Assembly (NCBI GenBank): GCA_965247035.1
Contig: CBDFGJ010000003.1
Location: forward strand, 310,001-374,000
Direction of reading: 5' to 3'
Length of the DNA: 64,000 nucleotides
From: Azophilus sp965247035
GTDB lineage: Bacteria > Pseudomonadota > Gammaproteobacteria > Pseudomonadales > Azotimanducaceae
The translations under genes were made by a program, and so were the position numbers. Of this stretch, positions 16,478-25,112 are shown one piece after another (the stretch's first letter is position 1; each line of letters begins with the position of its first letter). The notes beneath the pieces were generated by a model, which saw nothing but the letters and a program-made list of their open reading frames with translations, was not told where the DNA came from and searched no databases.

Positions 16478-16675
16478 TCAGGAATCTTTTAGTTGGCTAC
16501 CCATAGCGCCATCGGTGTCGGTCCCAGCTATGGTGTGCCGCTCTTGCGCCCAAGCTCCTAAATCGATGAGCCTGCAACGGTCCGAACAGAATGGGCGATA
16601 GGGGTTTTTGGCCTTCCAAACCACGTTCTTGCCACAGGTCGGGCAAGACAGAATGCGTGCGCTGCTGCGCGTCAT
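16478..16675 (-). CDS. yacG: DNA gyrase inhibitor YacG
   Basis: YacG is a small zinc protein that binds GyrB and inhibits gyrase in E. coli. The 65-residue product has CPTCGKNVVW and PFCSDRCRLIDLGAWA, giving four zinc-binding cysteines, and the conserved LGAW segment. It overlaps the stop of the yceI-like gene by four bases (ATGA). In many gammaproteobacteria yacG lies near coaE and pilD, which are absent here. Confidence 0.93.
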   Translation of the reverse strand: MTRSSARILSCPTCGKNVVWKAKNPYRPFCSDRCRLIDLGAWAQERHTIAGTDTDGAMGSQLKDS

Positions 16676-17274
16676 GGGCCGCGCTCAAAAACCAGCACGA
16701 AACTCACCGGCACGGCGCGGCTGATGCTGGGCAGCCCGACAATCTGACGCAGTTGCTCGACGCCGGCGACCAAGCCAACACTGGCCGCATTGACGACCAA
16801 TGGCTTGCTGCTAGCCACCAACACAGCCCCATCGGCAAGTTGTACGGCCAGCACGTCCATCTTCAGCGGCAACTGAGCCTCCCGTAGCTTTAGCGTGCCG
16901 TCGACCGTCAGTTTTTGCCACTGACCCGAGACCAAAGCCTGCAACTGCTCGACGGCGATGTTTGCTCGTATGCTGGCGGTGGGGAACTTGGCGGTTTCAA
17001 ACAGGAGTTCCCGCATCCGTTGGTCCCGGATGGGGATGAGCGTGTCAACACTGGCCAGATCGACTGCAACCCGAATGCCGCCATCTTCAGCAACGCTGCC
17101 GTGGAGCTCAGCAAAGCTGTGGACTTCCGCTACGTCTCCGGCTTTGACGGTGACGAAAGACAATTGGGAGCGGGCGTTGTTCAACCGCCATTCGGCTTCA
17201 GCCAAGGGAGCCGAGATAAGAACCACCCAAGCTAGGGCGGCGACAAGCTTCCCCCGAGGAAGGCGATGCTTCAA
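16672..17274 (-). CDS. YceI-family exported lipid-binding protein
   Basis: About 200 residues starting from the TTG at 17274. A basic start (KHRLPRGK) and the hydrophobic run LVAALAWVVLISAPLAEAEW form a signal peptide. The mature part has the YceI lipocalin-like pattern: AEWRLNNARSQLSFVTVKAG, IRVAVDLASVDTLIPIRDQR, FPTASI and LTVDGTLKLREAQLPLKMDV. YceI proteins bind isoprenoids in the periplasm. The open frame runs to 17460, but that extension reads through an IS-end-like motif and has no signal-peptide logic. The start is therefore inferred. It is coupled to yacG. The 460 bases upstream, to 17734, hold only that motif and no evident gene. Confidence 0.82.
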   Translation of the reverse strand: MKHRLPRGKLVAALAWVVLISAPLAEAEWRLNNARSQLSFVTVKAGDVAEVHSFAELHGSVAEDGGIRVAVDLASVDTLIPIRDQRMRELLFETAKFPTASIRANIAVEQLQALVSGQWQKLTVDGTLKLREAQLPLKMDVLAVQLADGAVLVASSKPLVVNAASVGLVAGVEQLRQIVGLPSISRAVPVSFVLVFERGP

Positions 17275-17409
17275 GCTAGGCAAAGGCTGGTTGTTGGACT
17301 TGGGAACCCCCTGCAATATTCGCAGGTTTTCGCAGTGCTGCAAGACCAACCTTTTTCGATGACGCGTAAGCCATTGAAAACAGATGATGAATAATCTCAG
17401 ACGCCATGA

Positions 17410-17447
17410 AATGGCCAATCCGTGGAAATAAATTAGCGGTTCCTTAA
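17410..17447 (-). repeat. Short motif shared with 12434-12471
   Basis: ATGGCCAATCCGTGGAAATA is followed by AATTAGCGGTTCCTTAAG. About 28 of 38 positions match the copy near the bicupin gene, in the same orientation. Both may be ends of decayed insertion sequences. It lies in the gap upstream of the yceI-like gene. Confidence 0.35.
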
Positions 17448-17734
17448 GCATTTGCTTCATTCATCTGACCCGAAGTCGAGCACAGTCGCAACGTTGTTGG
17501 GAGCCTGCAATTCGTTGGCCCCGGTTAGGCGGGATGGTAACCCAGTCAGGGCATGGATTTGCATTCACGAGCCGGCAACGGGACCAACAACGCGGCAACT
17601 CCAGCAATTCCTGCTTATTTTGACCCATATGTTGAAGCAATTCAGCCTTCGCCGCTCTCATTTCGGTCCGCAGGGCGAAATCCGGTTAAAACATGCCGTC
17701 GATGGTGGCAAAAACCGCCGCCAGAGCCGTCAAG

Positions 17735-18673
17735 CTACAACCCCCAACACTCCAGGTCGTTGGCGAAGATCACCGGGCCTGTATAGGCGGCTTCTATGAC
17801 GGCCCGGCTTTGGCTCTCCCTGCCTAGTGTGCGAATCATGCGATGGCTTAGGATCAATACGCGGACATCCGCTTTAGCCGCGATGCGGCCAATCTGCCCC
17901 GGCACCAGATAGAGGTCCCTAGCGTCGCCCCGAGCTTCTTCTGGCAGGGCGTGGGTGACCACCAAGGCGTCCGCATTGGCGGCGAAGTCCGCAACGAGGT
18001 CCTTCTGATTGGAGAAGTCACCGGCAAAGACCACGGACTTGCCTTGCGCCTCCACCCGCCACGCCAGCGTCGGCGTGGCGCCATGATGCACGGGTACCGC
18101 GGCCAAGCCGAGGTTGTCTGAGCCAAAGCCCGACCAGCGTCTTCGCCCGGTTGCCGGCACATTGCGAAGGCCTAGCCGATATCCGGCTTGGGGCCGAGGC
18201 TTCAAGAAATCAGCAAGATGGGGATAGGCGCCAAGGGGACCAATCAAGCGTTCCACAAAGGTTCTAAGACTCGGCACCCCATCCCGGCCATCCGGACCGA
18301 GAACCGGCAGGCGCTGATGCCGCTCTGCATAGCGCGAACCTTCAAGTAGGGCCGGCAAGTCCGCCGCATGGTGGGCGCTTAGCTGAGTGAAGGCAATGGC
18401 TTCAAGATCTTCGAAATCCGCCCCGGCCGCATCGTAACGCGCCGCGGTGCCAGGGCCTGCATCAACGAGCAGCCGGGCTCGGTTGTCAATCCACAGCAGA
18501 TAGCTTGGGCCAGCGCTGCCGTCGTTGAGCTCCGGCCCACCGGCCCCCAGAATTTGGAGCCACAATCCTTCGTCGCCGCAATGAGGCCCTGCACGGGCGG
18601 CTGCTGGCAAGACGGCTACCAGCAAGGCCGCAACAAGCGCCAAGGCAACCACTTTGCCAATGCTGAACCGCAT
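17735..18673 (-). CDS. Secreted metallo-beta-lactamase-fold protein, altered metal site
   Basis: A 312-residue product with a clear signal peptide (VVALALVAALLVAVLPAAARA). The fold is that of the RNase Z-like MBL group: LQILGAGGPELNDGSAGPSY, LLVDAGPGTAARYD, VPVHHGATPTLAWRVE, VVFAGDFSNQKDL and LILSHRM. The canonical THLHSDHxxDL metal loop is changed to TQLSAHHAADL, so several ligands are lost while the later His and Asp remain. It may be catalytically altered or bind a ligand instead. Its start overlaps the nadE stop by one base, suggesting co-transcription. Confidence 0.78.
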   Translation of the reverse strand: MRFSIGKVVALALVAALLVAVLPAAARAGPHCGDEGLWLQILGAGGPELNDGSAGPSYLLWIDNRARLLVDAGPGTAARYDAAGADFEDLEAIAFTQLSAHHAADLPALLEGSRYAERHQRLPVLGPDGRDGVPSLRTFVERLIGPLGAYPHLADFLKPRPQAGYRLGLRNVPATGRRRWSGFGSDNLGLAAVPVHHGATPTLAWRVEAQGKSVVFAGDFSNQKDLVADFAANADALVVTHALPEEARGDARDLYLVPGQIGRIAAKADVRVLILSHRMIRTLGRESQSRAVIEAAYTGPVIFANDLECWGL

Positions 18674-20610
18674 CAGGTCAGGAAGCCGTCAATGGCGTCG
18701 AGATGCCTGACCGCGGAAGCCTCGTCCGGCATGCGCCAATCACCACGCGGCGACAGACTGACGCTGCCCACCTTTGGCCCCGCCGGCATCGTGGTCCGCT
18801 TGAATTGCTGGCTGAAGAACCGACCGAAAAATACCTTCAGCCACCGCTTCAACTCCTTGGGTTCATAGCGTCCGGCGAAGGCAAGGCCGGCCAAGATGAA
18901 GATCTTGTGCGCCGAAAAGCCGTTGCGGACGTAGTGATAAAGAAAGAAGTCATGCAATTCAAAGGGGCCGATAATGGATTCAGTGCGCTGCTCGCCACCC
19001 TCCCCCTTAAGCGGCAGCAATTCCGGCGAAATCGGCGTCGCCAGCACCCGCTCGAGCGTTGCCGCCAAGCCAACCTCGGCGCGATGCTTGGCGTACCATC
19101 TCACCAAGTAGGCGACCAAGGTCTTGGGGACGCTGACGTTGACGTTGTAGTTGGCCATGTGATCCCCATTGAATGTACACCACCCGAGCGCCAATTCCGA
19201 CAGGTCGCCCGTGCCCACCAAAATGCCTCCAAGCTTGTTCGCGTAGTTGAACAGCAACTGAGTCCGCTCGCGGGCTTGGGCGTTCTCGAAGACCACGTCG
19301 TCGTCAGCCTCATGGGCCAAGTCCTGCAAATGCAGGGACACCGCTGGCGAAATGGAGATCTCGCGCAGCGAAATGCCGGTCGCAGCCGCCAACTGGGCGA
19401 CCGTGGTTCGGGTATGCGCCGAAGTGCCAGGCCCGGGCAGCGACAACCCGTGCAGGCGGTCACGCCCATGGCCGTTGCGCTCAAGCGCATCAAGGCAAAC
19501 CAGTAAGGCCAGCGTGGAGTCCAACCCACCGGATAAGCCGAGCACCAAACAGTCGCAGTCGGCGGCCTGCATTCGACGGGAAAGGCCAGCGCTCTGAATC
19601 GCAAGGATTTCCTTGGCGCGGGCGTCAACAACTGCTTCATCTGCCGGCACGAAGGGATGTGGTTGCGGCGGTCGGCGCAAATCGGCCAAGGGTGGCGGCG
19701 TCGATGCCAGCGGCCGTTGGTGGTAGCCTTGCGGCCGATTTGAAGCGCCAAACGTTTTGTTCCATATGCGGTCGTGACGCAGCTTCTCAAGGTCAAACTC
19801 AACCACCAACTCCGTGGCGACAGGCTTGAATCGATCGTTTTCAGCCAGCAATGCGCCATTTTCCGCCGCGATGAGGTGGCCGCCGAAAACCAGGTCTTTG
19901 GTCGACTCGGTCACCCCTGCGCCAGCGTAAAGGTAACCGCACAGCCAGCCGCCGCTCGCCATGCGAACCAAGTCACGCCGATAGTCCGCCTTGGCGATGA
20001 GTTCGTTGCTTGCAGAAAGGTTCAGCACCAGTTCAGCACCCGCTAGACAGTGCGCGGCACCTAGCGGGCGCGGTGCCCAAAGATCCTCGCAGACCTCCAC
20101 CGCGAACCGGCAATCGCCTAATTGAAAAAGCTGCTTCGGGCAGACGCGGAACGAACCGAGGCCCACATTCACTTCCAGATCCACCCCTTGCCCGGAAGAG
20201 AACCATCGCCGCTCGTAAAACTCGCCATGGTTGGGCACCATGGTCTTCGGCACCATGCCCACCACCGTCCCATCGGCGATGACCACCGCACAGTTGAACA
20301 ACCGGTGGTCCGGGCTCAGCCAGGGGGCGCCGACGACGGCGGCGATGGACGTTCCGCACGCGGCGATAAGATTGATTCCGGCAAGGGTTTCCTGCAATAA
20401 AGCGGTGTTTAAGAATAGATCTTCGGCCGTGTAGCCGGTCAGGCCCAGTTCCGGGAAAACGGCCAGCGAGACGTCGGCATCCTCCAAGCGCTCAAGGTGG
20501 CCGATGACCTCCTTGGCGTTGGCGAGCGGATCTGCAATATGCACTATCGGCGCCACCGCCGCCGCTCGCAAGAAGCCGAAGTCGGCAAAATTGACCTCTT
20601 GCTTGACCAT
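18673..20610 (-). CDS. nadE: Glutamine-dependent NAD+ synthetase
   Basis: NadE converts nicotinic acid adenine dinucleotide to NAD using glutamine or ammonia and ATP. This is the long 645-residue form with an N-terminal nitrilase-type glutaminase: FPELGLTGY (Glu), VPKTMVPNHGEFYERRWF (Lys) and FAVEVCEDLWAP (Cys). The synthetase domain starts near 330, with the PP-loop LGLSGGLDSTLALLV, then LVGTGDLSELALGWCTFNGD. Length and all catalytic residues are intact. It is followed by the MBL-fold gene with a one-base overlap. Confidence 0.96.
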   Translation of the reverse strand: MVKQEVNFADFGFLRAAAVAPIVHIADPLANAKEVIGHLERLEDADVSLAVFPELGLTGYTAEDLFLNTALLQETLAGINLIAACGTSIAAVVGAPWLSPDHRLFNCAVVIADGTVVGMVPKTMVPNHGEFYERRWFSSGQGVDLEVNVGLGSFRVCPKQLFQLGDCRFAVEVCEDLWAPRPLGAAHCLAGAELVLNLSASNELIAKADYRRDLVRMASGGWLCGYLYAGAGVTESTKDLVFGGHLIAAENGALLAENDRFKPVATELVVEFDLEKLRHDRIWNKTFGASNRPQGYHQRPLASTPPPLADLRRPPQPHPFVPADEAVVDARAKEILAIQSAGLSRRMQAADCDCLVLGLSGGLDSTLALLVCLDALERNGHGRDRLHGLSLPGPGTSAHTRTTVAQLAAATGISLREISISPAVSLHLQDLAHEADDDVVFENAQARERTQLLFNYANKLGGILVGTGDLSELALGWCTFNGDHMANYNVNVSVPKTLVAYLVRWYAKHRAEVGLAATLERVLATPISPELLPLKGEGGEQRTESIIGPFELHDFFLYHYVRNGFSAHKIFILAGLAFAGRYEPKELKRWLKVFFGRFFSQQFKRTTMPAGPKVGSVSLSPRGDWRMPDEASAVRHLDAIDGFLT

Positions 20611-21009
20611 GCCCCATTCTAACCCTGTTCAGGCTATGAGTGCTTCGGGCACCCCAAACCTGCAATTCTCACCGTTCCCGAACAACTTCGACAAGCTCTC
20701 ATGGCACCACCTTATGGCACCTCGAAAAACTGTGCCTGATCTATGGGTCTATGGGCAAACGCCAAACCGCTTTGAGCAGCCGCCGCCGCTGATTTTAGTT
20801 GGCGGGCCTTGCCGGCGCGGCCTGAACGAACTTTTTGCCTTTTGGAGCCTCGTCTGCGGCTGCCTGATATCTGTTCGCAGCATCGTCCTGCCGCTGCCTT
20901 GCGGGCCGTGCAATATGATGCCGCTGGGCCTGCAACCACCTTCCCGCATGTTCTCCAGGCGTTGTGCAAGCGCGCCCTGCTCAGCTTCCCGGCCCGCTCA
21001 ATGGGGTGT

Positions 21010-21206
21010 GGCGAATCCCCGGCGCCCGGCGTGAAGGGCGGTCGGACAAGCGGCTGCAGCCGCGAGGCGGAACGGACCGCACTCGAAAGACCGCACGACA
21101 GGCGCAAAGCCGCCCACGAGCCCGCCAGTCAGCGGCTCAACGCCAACTTCAAGCCAGCCGCACCGACGTGCGGCGCTGAAAACAGGCAAAAATCGAGGCG
21201 CCCTTA
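21010..21206 (-). repeat. Dispersed intergenic repeat, family B, copy 1
   Basis: Read on the minus strand it begins AAGGGCGCCTCGATTTTTGC, then CTGTTTTCAGCGCCG, and continues with GTTGAGCCGCTGACTGGCGG. It matches 52468-52650 over about 190 bases and 56957-57065 over about 110. The gap 20611-21435 contains only this, an adjoining family A copy and sequence in which I see no gene; several open frames here are chance products of GC-rich repeats. Confidence 0.75.
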
Positions 21207-21209
21207 AGC

Positions 21210-21343
21210 GGGGCGGGCCTGATCGGGCCCCTGAGCTTCGAGAGGGTTTGGCGCGCGGGCCAGCTGGCATTGGACCTCTCCCGAACTGGTTGTGTGGCTT
21301 GCGCGACGGCGGGGTGGCTTGCCGCCGTGGGTGGCTCGGGCGT
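21210..21343 (+). repeat. Dispersed intergenic repeat, family A, internally deleted copy
   Basis: GGCGGGCCTGATCGG and CGAGAGGGTTTGG match the first module of the copy at 47009. From 21266, GGCATTGGACCTC, then TTGTGTGGCTTGCGCGA, match the last module at 47168-47245. The middle module (GATGGGCGCAGGCA) is missing. It abuts family B head to head and ends about 90 bases before the acyl-CoA dehydrogenase start. Confidence 0.6.
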
Positions 21344-21435
21344 CAAAAAATAGGAGCGGGGCGGCGCTGAAGCTCGCCATTTGCCGGCAAAGCATACAAA
21401 ATAGACCGCTTTGAAAAGCGACCATCGGGGTAGGC

Positions 21436-22554
21436 ATGAATTTCGAGTTCTCCGAGGAACAAAATCTCCTACGGGAGCAGGCTCGCGGATTTTTGAGCGA
21501 GCACTGTCCCATGAGCAAGGTTCGGGCCGTGTTGGATGGCAATCAACCAACAGACTTCGAACTGTGGCAAAAGATCGCGCAGATGGGTTGGACCGCAGCC
21601 GTCATTCCCGAGGAATTCAACGGCTTGGGGCTGTCTTATCTTGAGTTGGCGGTCATCGCCGAAGAGCTTGGCCGGGCAGTGGCGCCGACGCCTTTTTCCT
21701 CCTCGGTCTACTTGGCCACCGAAGCGCTGCTGTTGGCGGCAAACGGCAAACAGAAAGAGCATTGGCTGCCAAGGCTCGCCGCCGGTGAAGCCACCGGCGC
21801 TTTTGCCTTCGCTGAAGGGCCAGGGCGCCTGGCGCCAAATGGCTTGCAGACAGTGGCGCAAGATGGCGCGTTGAACGGCGTCAAGGTGGCCGTCGCTGAT
21901 GCGGATGTGGCCGACTTTGTGGTGGTGGTCTCGAAGGCGGCCAGCGGCGATGGGGCCAGCCTCAACTTGGTTGAACTTGGCGATGAGGGTGTCTCCATCA
22001 AACCGCAAAGAACGATCGATTTTTCCCGCAGCCACGCCCGCCTTGAATTCAAAAATGCGCCCTCAGAGCCGTTAGGCCCAGCCGGTGAGGGCTGGGCCTT
22101 GACGCAGAAGTTGTTTGATCGGGCGGCGGTGCTATTCGCTTGGGAGCAGGTCGGTGGCGCTGAGGCGGCGCTCGCGCAAGCAAAGGAATACGCTCTCGGG
22201 CGCTACGCCTTTGGCCGCCCCATCGCGTCGTATCAAGCCATCAAGCACAAGCTCGCCCAAGCCTACGTCAACAACACGCTGGCCCGCTCCAACTGCTATT
22301 ACGGCGCTTGGGCGCTCAACACGGATGCGCCGGATCTGACGTTGGCGGCGGCCACCGCCAGGGTGTCCGCCATCCAGGCTTACTATTACGCCTCCAAAGA
22401 GAACATCCAGACTCACGGTGGCATGGGCTACACTTGGGAATTCGACTGCCAATTCCATTACCGACGCGCCAAGCTGCTGTCGGTGAACATCGGCAGCGAG
22501 GCGCAGTGGCAGGACAAGCTGGTGCAGGCGCTGGAGCAGAGCAACGTCGCCTGA
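21436..22554 (+). CDS. Acyl-CoA dehydrogenase, first of an adjacent pair
   Basis: A 372-residue flavoprotein of the acyl-CoA dehydrogenase family, which introduces a trans-2 double bond into acyl-CoA and passes electrons to ETF. MNFEFSEEQNLLREQARGFL is the classical N-terminus. The middle FAD region is degenerate (AFAFAEGPGRLAPNG lacks the usual TEP-GSD pattern). The C-terminal half has AKEYALGRYAFGRPIASYQA, then IQTHGGMGYTWEFDCQFHYR. The pattern fits one subunit of a heteromeric enzyme with the following gene, as in steroid-type FadE pairs; this is inference. It follows the repeat nest. Confidence 0.85.
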   Translation: MNFEFSEEQNLLREQARGFLSEHCPMSKVRAVLDGNQPTDFELWQKIAQMGWTAAVIPEEFNGLGLSYLELAVIAEELGRAVAPTPFSSSVYLATEALLLAANGKQKEHWLPRLAAGEATGAFAFAEGPGRLAPNGLQTVAQDGALNGVKVAVADADVADFVVVVSKAASGDGASLNLVELGDEGVSIKPQRTIDFSRSHARLEFKNAPSEPLGPAGEGWALTQKLFDRAAVLFAWEQVGGAEAALAQAKEYALGRYAFGRPIASYQAIKHKLAQAYVNNTLARSNCYYGAWALNTDAPDLTLAAATARVSAIQAYYYASKENIQTHGGMGYTWEFDCQFHYRRAKLLSVNIGSEAQWQDKLVQALEQSNVA

Positions 22555-22611
22555 CGGGGCCACAAGGAAAACGGCGAGCAACAAGCAGCGGTATTGACGC
22601 AGGAGACGCGA

Positions 22612-23826
22612 ATGGATTTCAACGACACCCCAGCGGAAGCAACATTTCGAGAAGAAGCACGGGCTTGGTTAAAGGACAACGTACCTTCCGAGGCGGAATT
22701 CGCCGCGTTGGGCGAGATGGAGAAGTCCAAGCTCTGGCAGCTACGCAAGTTCAATGCCGGCTGGGCCTGCATTCGCTGGCCAAAGGAGTATGGCGGTCGC
22801 GGCGCCAACGCCGTTGAACAGGTCGTTTGGAACCAGGAGGAGGCGAAATACGGCAACCTGCCCGGTGGCGTCTTCAGCATCGGCCAAGGCATGGCGGCAC
22901 CTACCCTGATGGCTTGGGCCAAGGAGGAGGACCAGCACCGCTACTTGCCTAAGCTGGCTAGCGGCGAGGAGATTTGGTGCCAGTTATTCAGCGAGCCCGC
23001 TGGCGGTTCAGACCTCGCCGCCCTGCGCACCAAGGCGGAGAAGGACGGCGATGATTGGATCATCAACGGTCAAAAGACCTGGACCTCCGGTGCCCACTAT
23101 TCCGATTACGGCATCTTGGTGGTGCGCACGGACCCCAACGTGCCCAAGCACAAGGGGCTGACTTATTTTTTCGTGGACATGAAGTCCCCCGGCATTGAAA
23201 CCAAGCCCATCAAGCAGCTCTCCGGCGACGCCAACTTCAATGAGGTCTACTTCACGGACGTGCGCATCCCGGATGCTCAGCGCCTCGGCGCAGTGGGCCA
23301 AGGTTGGCAGGTGTCCATCACCACCCTGATGAACGAGCGGGCGGCCATTGGCGGCGCCAGCGCCGGCACTGATTTTCGAGTGTTGCTGAAGCTGGCCCAA
23401 ACCGTCACCATCGACGGCCGACCGGCCATTGAAGACGCCAACGTACGGGCCAAGTTGGCCACTTGGCACTGTCGGCGGGCGGGGCTGAAATACACCGGCT
23501 ATCGTTCCTTGAGCGCTCTGTCTCGAGGCGAGACGCCAGGGCCGGAGAACTCCATCGGCAAGCTGGTGGCCGCGCCCATGACCCAGGACATGGCTTCGTT
23601 CGCCATGGACTTGCTGGAGATGTCCGGCGCCGTCTGGGATGATGAGCACTCGCCCTACGCAGGGCGGTTTCAAGCCATGTTCATGGCCGTGCCAGGCATA
23701 CGAATCGCCGGCGGCACCGACGAGATAATGGCCAACATCATCGCCGAGCGTGTATTGGGGCTGCCGCAAGAGCCGCGCGTAGACAAGGGCATTCCCTTCA
23801 ATCAGGTGCCCACCGGCGCAGGGTAG
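22612..23826 (+). CDS. Acyl-CoA dehydrogenase, second of an adjacent pair
   Basis: From the ATG at 22612, preceded by AGGAG, the product is 404 residues. It keeps the FAD and substrate segments: WCQLFSEPAGGSDLAALRTK, then INGQKTWTSGAHYSDYGILV. It ends AGGTDEIMANIIAERVLGLP, where the position of the usual catalytic glutamate before GT is glycine. The first gene of the pair lacks the TEP-GSD loop that is intact here, so the two look complementary. It lies about 60 bases after that gene and 10 before a serine hydrolase, probably one operon. The natural acyl-CoA is unknown. Confidence 0.88.
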   Translation: MDFNDTPAEATFREEARAWLKDNVPSEAEFAALGEMEKSKLWQLRKFNAGWACIRWPKEYGGRGANAVEQVVWNQEEAKYGNLPGGVFSIGQGMAAPTLMAWAKEEDQHRYLPKLASGEEIWCQLFSEPAGGSDLAALRTKAEKDGDDWIINGQKTWTSGAHYSDYGILVVRTDPNVPKHKGLTYFFVDMKSPGIETKPIKQLSGDANFNEVYFTDVRIPDAQRLGAVGQGWQVSITTLMNERAAIGGASAGTDFRVLLKLAQTVTIDGRPAIEDANVRAKLATWHCRRAGLKYTGYRSLSALSRGETPGPENSIGKLVAAPMTQDMASFAMDLLEMSGAVWDDEHSPYAGRFQAMFMAVPGIRIAGGTDEIMANIIAERVLGLPQEPRVDKGIPFNQVPTGAG

Positions 23827-23835
23827 GCGTCAACT

Positions 23836-24960
23836 TTGAAGATTCATGGAGCCTGCACACCGGAATTCTCCGCCGTGCAGAGGGCGTTCGAGGAGAACTT
23901 CGAGCAGCGCGGCGATGTGGGAGCATCCGTCGCCATCAGCTTGGAGGACGAGTTGGTGGTCGATCTCTGGGCGGGCCACCGAGATCAGGCGAAAACCCTG
24001 CCTTGGCAGCGCGACACCATCGTCAATGTCTACTCCACCACCAAGACCATGGCGGCGTTGGCCGCCCTCTTGCTGGCCGACCGCAATGAACTCGACCTTT
24101 ACGCCCCGGTGCGGCGCTACTGGCCGGAGTTCGCCCAAAACGGCAAGGACAAGGTGGAGGTGCGGCATTTCCTCAGCCACTCCGCTGGTCTTTCCGGCAT
24201 GGACGAGCCGATGACCGCCGACGACGTCTACGATTGGGAGAAGATGACCGCCGCTTTAGCGCGGCAAGCGCCTTGGTGGACGCCGGGCACGGCGAGCGGC
24301 TATCACGCCTTGACCCAAGGGCATCTAATCGGCGAGCTAGTGCGGCGCATCAGCGGCGAAAGCTTGGGTTCCTTCTTCCGTCGAGAACTGGCCGAGCCCT
24401 TAGGCGCGGACTTTCACATCGGCACCGGCCCGGAGCACGACCACCGCATCGGCGAGCTCATTCCGCCCAAGACGGCGCCGGCCGGGCAGCAGGATGACAA
24501 CTCCATCGCCAGCCGCACCTTCGCCAACCCCAGCATTGCAGCCAAAACTTCCGCCACCCGTGCTTGGCGGCAAGCCGAAATTCCCGCCGCCAATGGCCAC
24601 GGCAATGCCCGTTCCGTAGTGGCTGTGCAAACCCTGGCCGCCAATCTTGGCCGCGCCAACGGCAAACAACTCATGTCCGAGGCCGGCTGCCGGGCCATCT
24701 TTGACGAGCAAATCTTCGGCCAGGACCTAGTGCTCGGCGTACCCATCAGGTTTGGTATGGGCTATGGCCTGACCACGGACCTGATGCCCATGGGACCCAA
24801 TGAGCACATCGCCTACTGGGGCGGTTGGGGCGGCTCCACAGCCGTCATTGATCAAGATGCGAGAATGTGCGTTTCCTACGTGATGAACCGTATGGAGGGC
24901 AATTTGATGGGGGACCTGCGCGGCTTCAAGCTGCTGCAGGCGGCGTATCTGTCTCTTTAG
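23836..24960 (+). CDS. Beta-lactamase-fold serine hydrolase (class C/EstB-like)
   Basis: A 374-residue protein of the serine beta-lactamase/carboxylesterase VIII group. The nucleophile motif is S67-T-T-K70 in YSTTKTMAALAALLLADRNE. A tyrosine motif, GYHALTQGHLIGELVRR, lies near 155, and GYGLTTD and YWGGWGGSTAVID near the C-terminus replace the KTG box. There is no signal peptide, so it is probably cytosolic, more like an esterase than a resistance enzyme. Translation starts at TTG (23836), the only start before the first conserved block. It is probably co-transcribed with the two dehydrogenases, suggesting work on an ester or lactone intermediate; this is inference. Confidence 0.85.
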   Translation: MKIHGACTPEFSAVQRAFEENFEQRGDVGASVAISLEDELVVDLWAGHRDQAKTLPWQRDTIVNVYSTTKTMAALAALLLADRNELDLYAPVRRYWPEFAQNGKDKVEVRHFLSHSAGLSGMDEPMTADDVYDWEKMTAALARQAPWWTPGTASGYHALTQGHLIGELVRRISGESLGSFFRRELAEPLGADFHIGTGPEHDHRIGELIPPKTAPAGQQDDNSIASRTFANPSIAAKTSATRAWRQAEIPAANGHGNARSVVAVQTLAANLGRANGKQLMSEAGCRAIFDEQIFGQDLVLGVPIRFGMGYGLTTDLMPMGPNEHIAYWGGWGGSTAVIDQDARMCVSYVMNRMEGNLMGDLRGFKLLQAAYLSL

Positions 24961-25112
24961 CCACCGTCCTTCCTGCCTCACCGGTTTCTTGCATTTCAGC
25001 GTTCTGCACAGGGTCTTCGGCACGGTTTCGAGTTGCATCCGCCGAACCCGCGCCGTCCAGCAGGGGCCGACCGGTGCCTGTTGGCGCTGGAGCAAGCGCC
25101 GCCCGCTGTGCG

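Noticed and set aside
20712..21107. Open frames in the gap before the acyl-CoA dehydrogenase
   Set aside because: They lie in and across the family A and B repeats, are rich in Arg, Ala and Pro, and lack any family feature or ribosome site.
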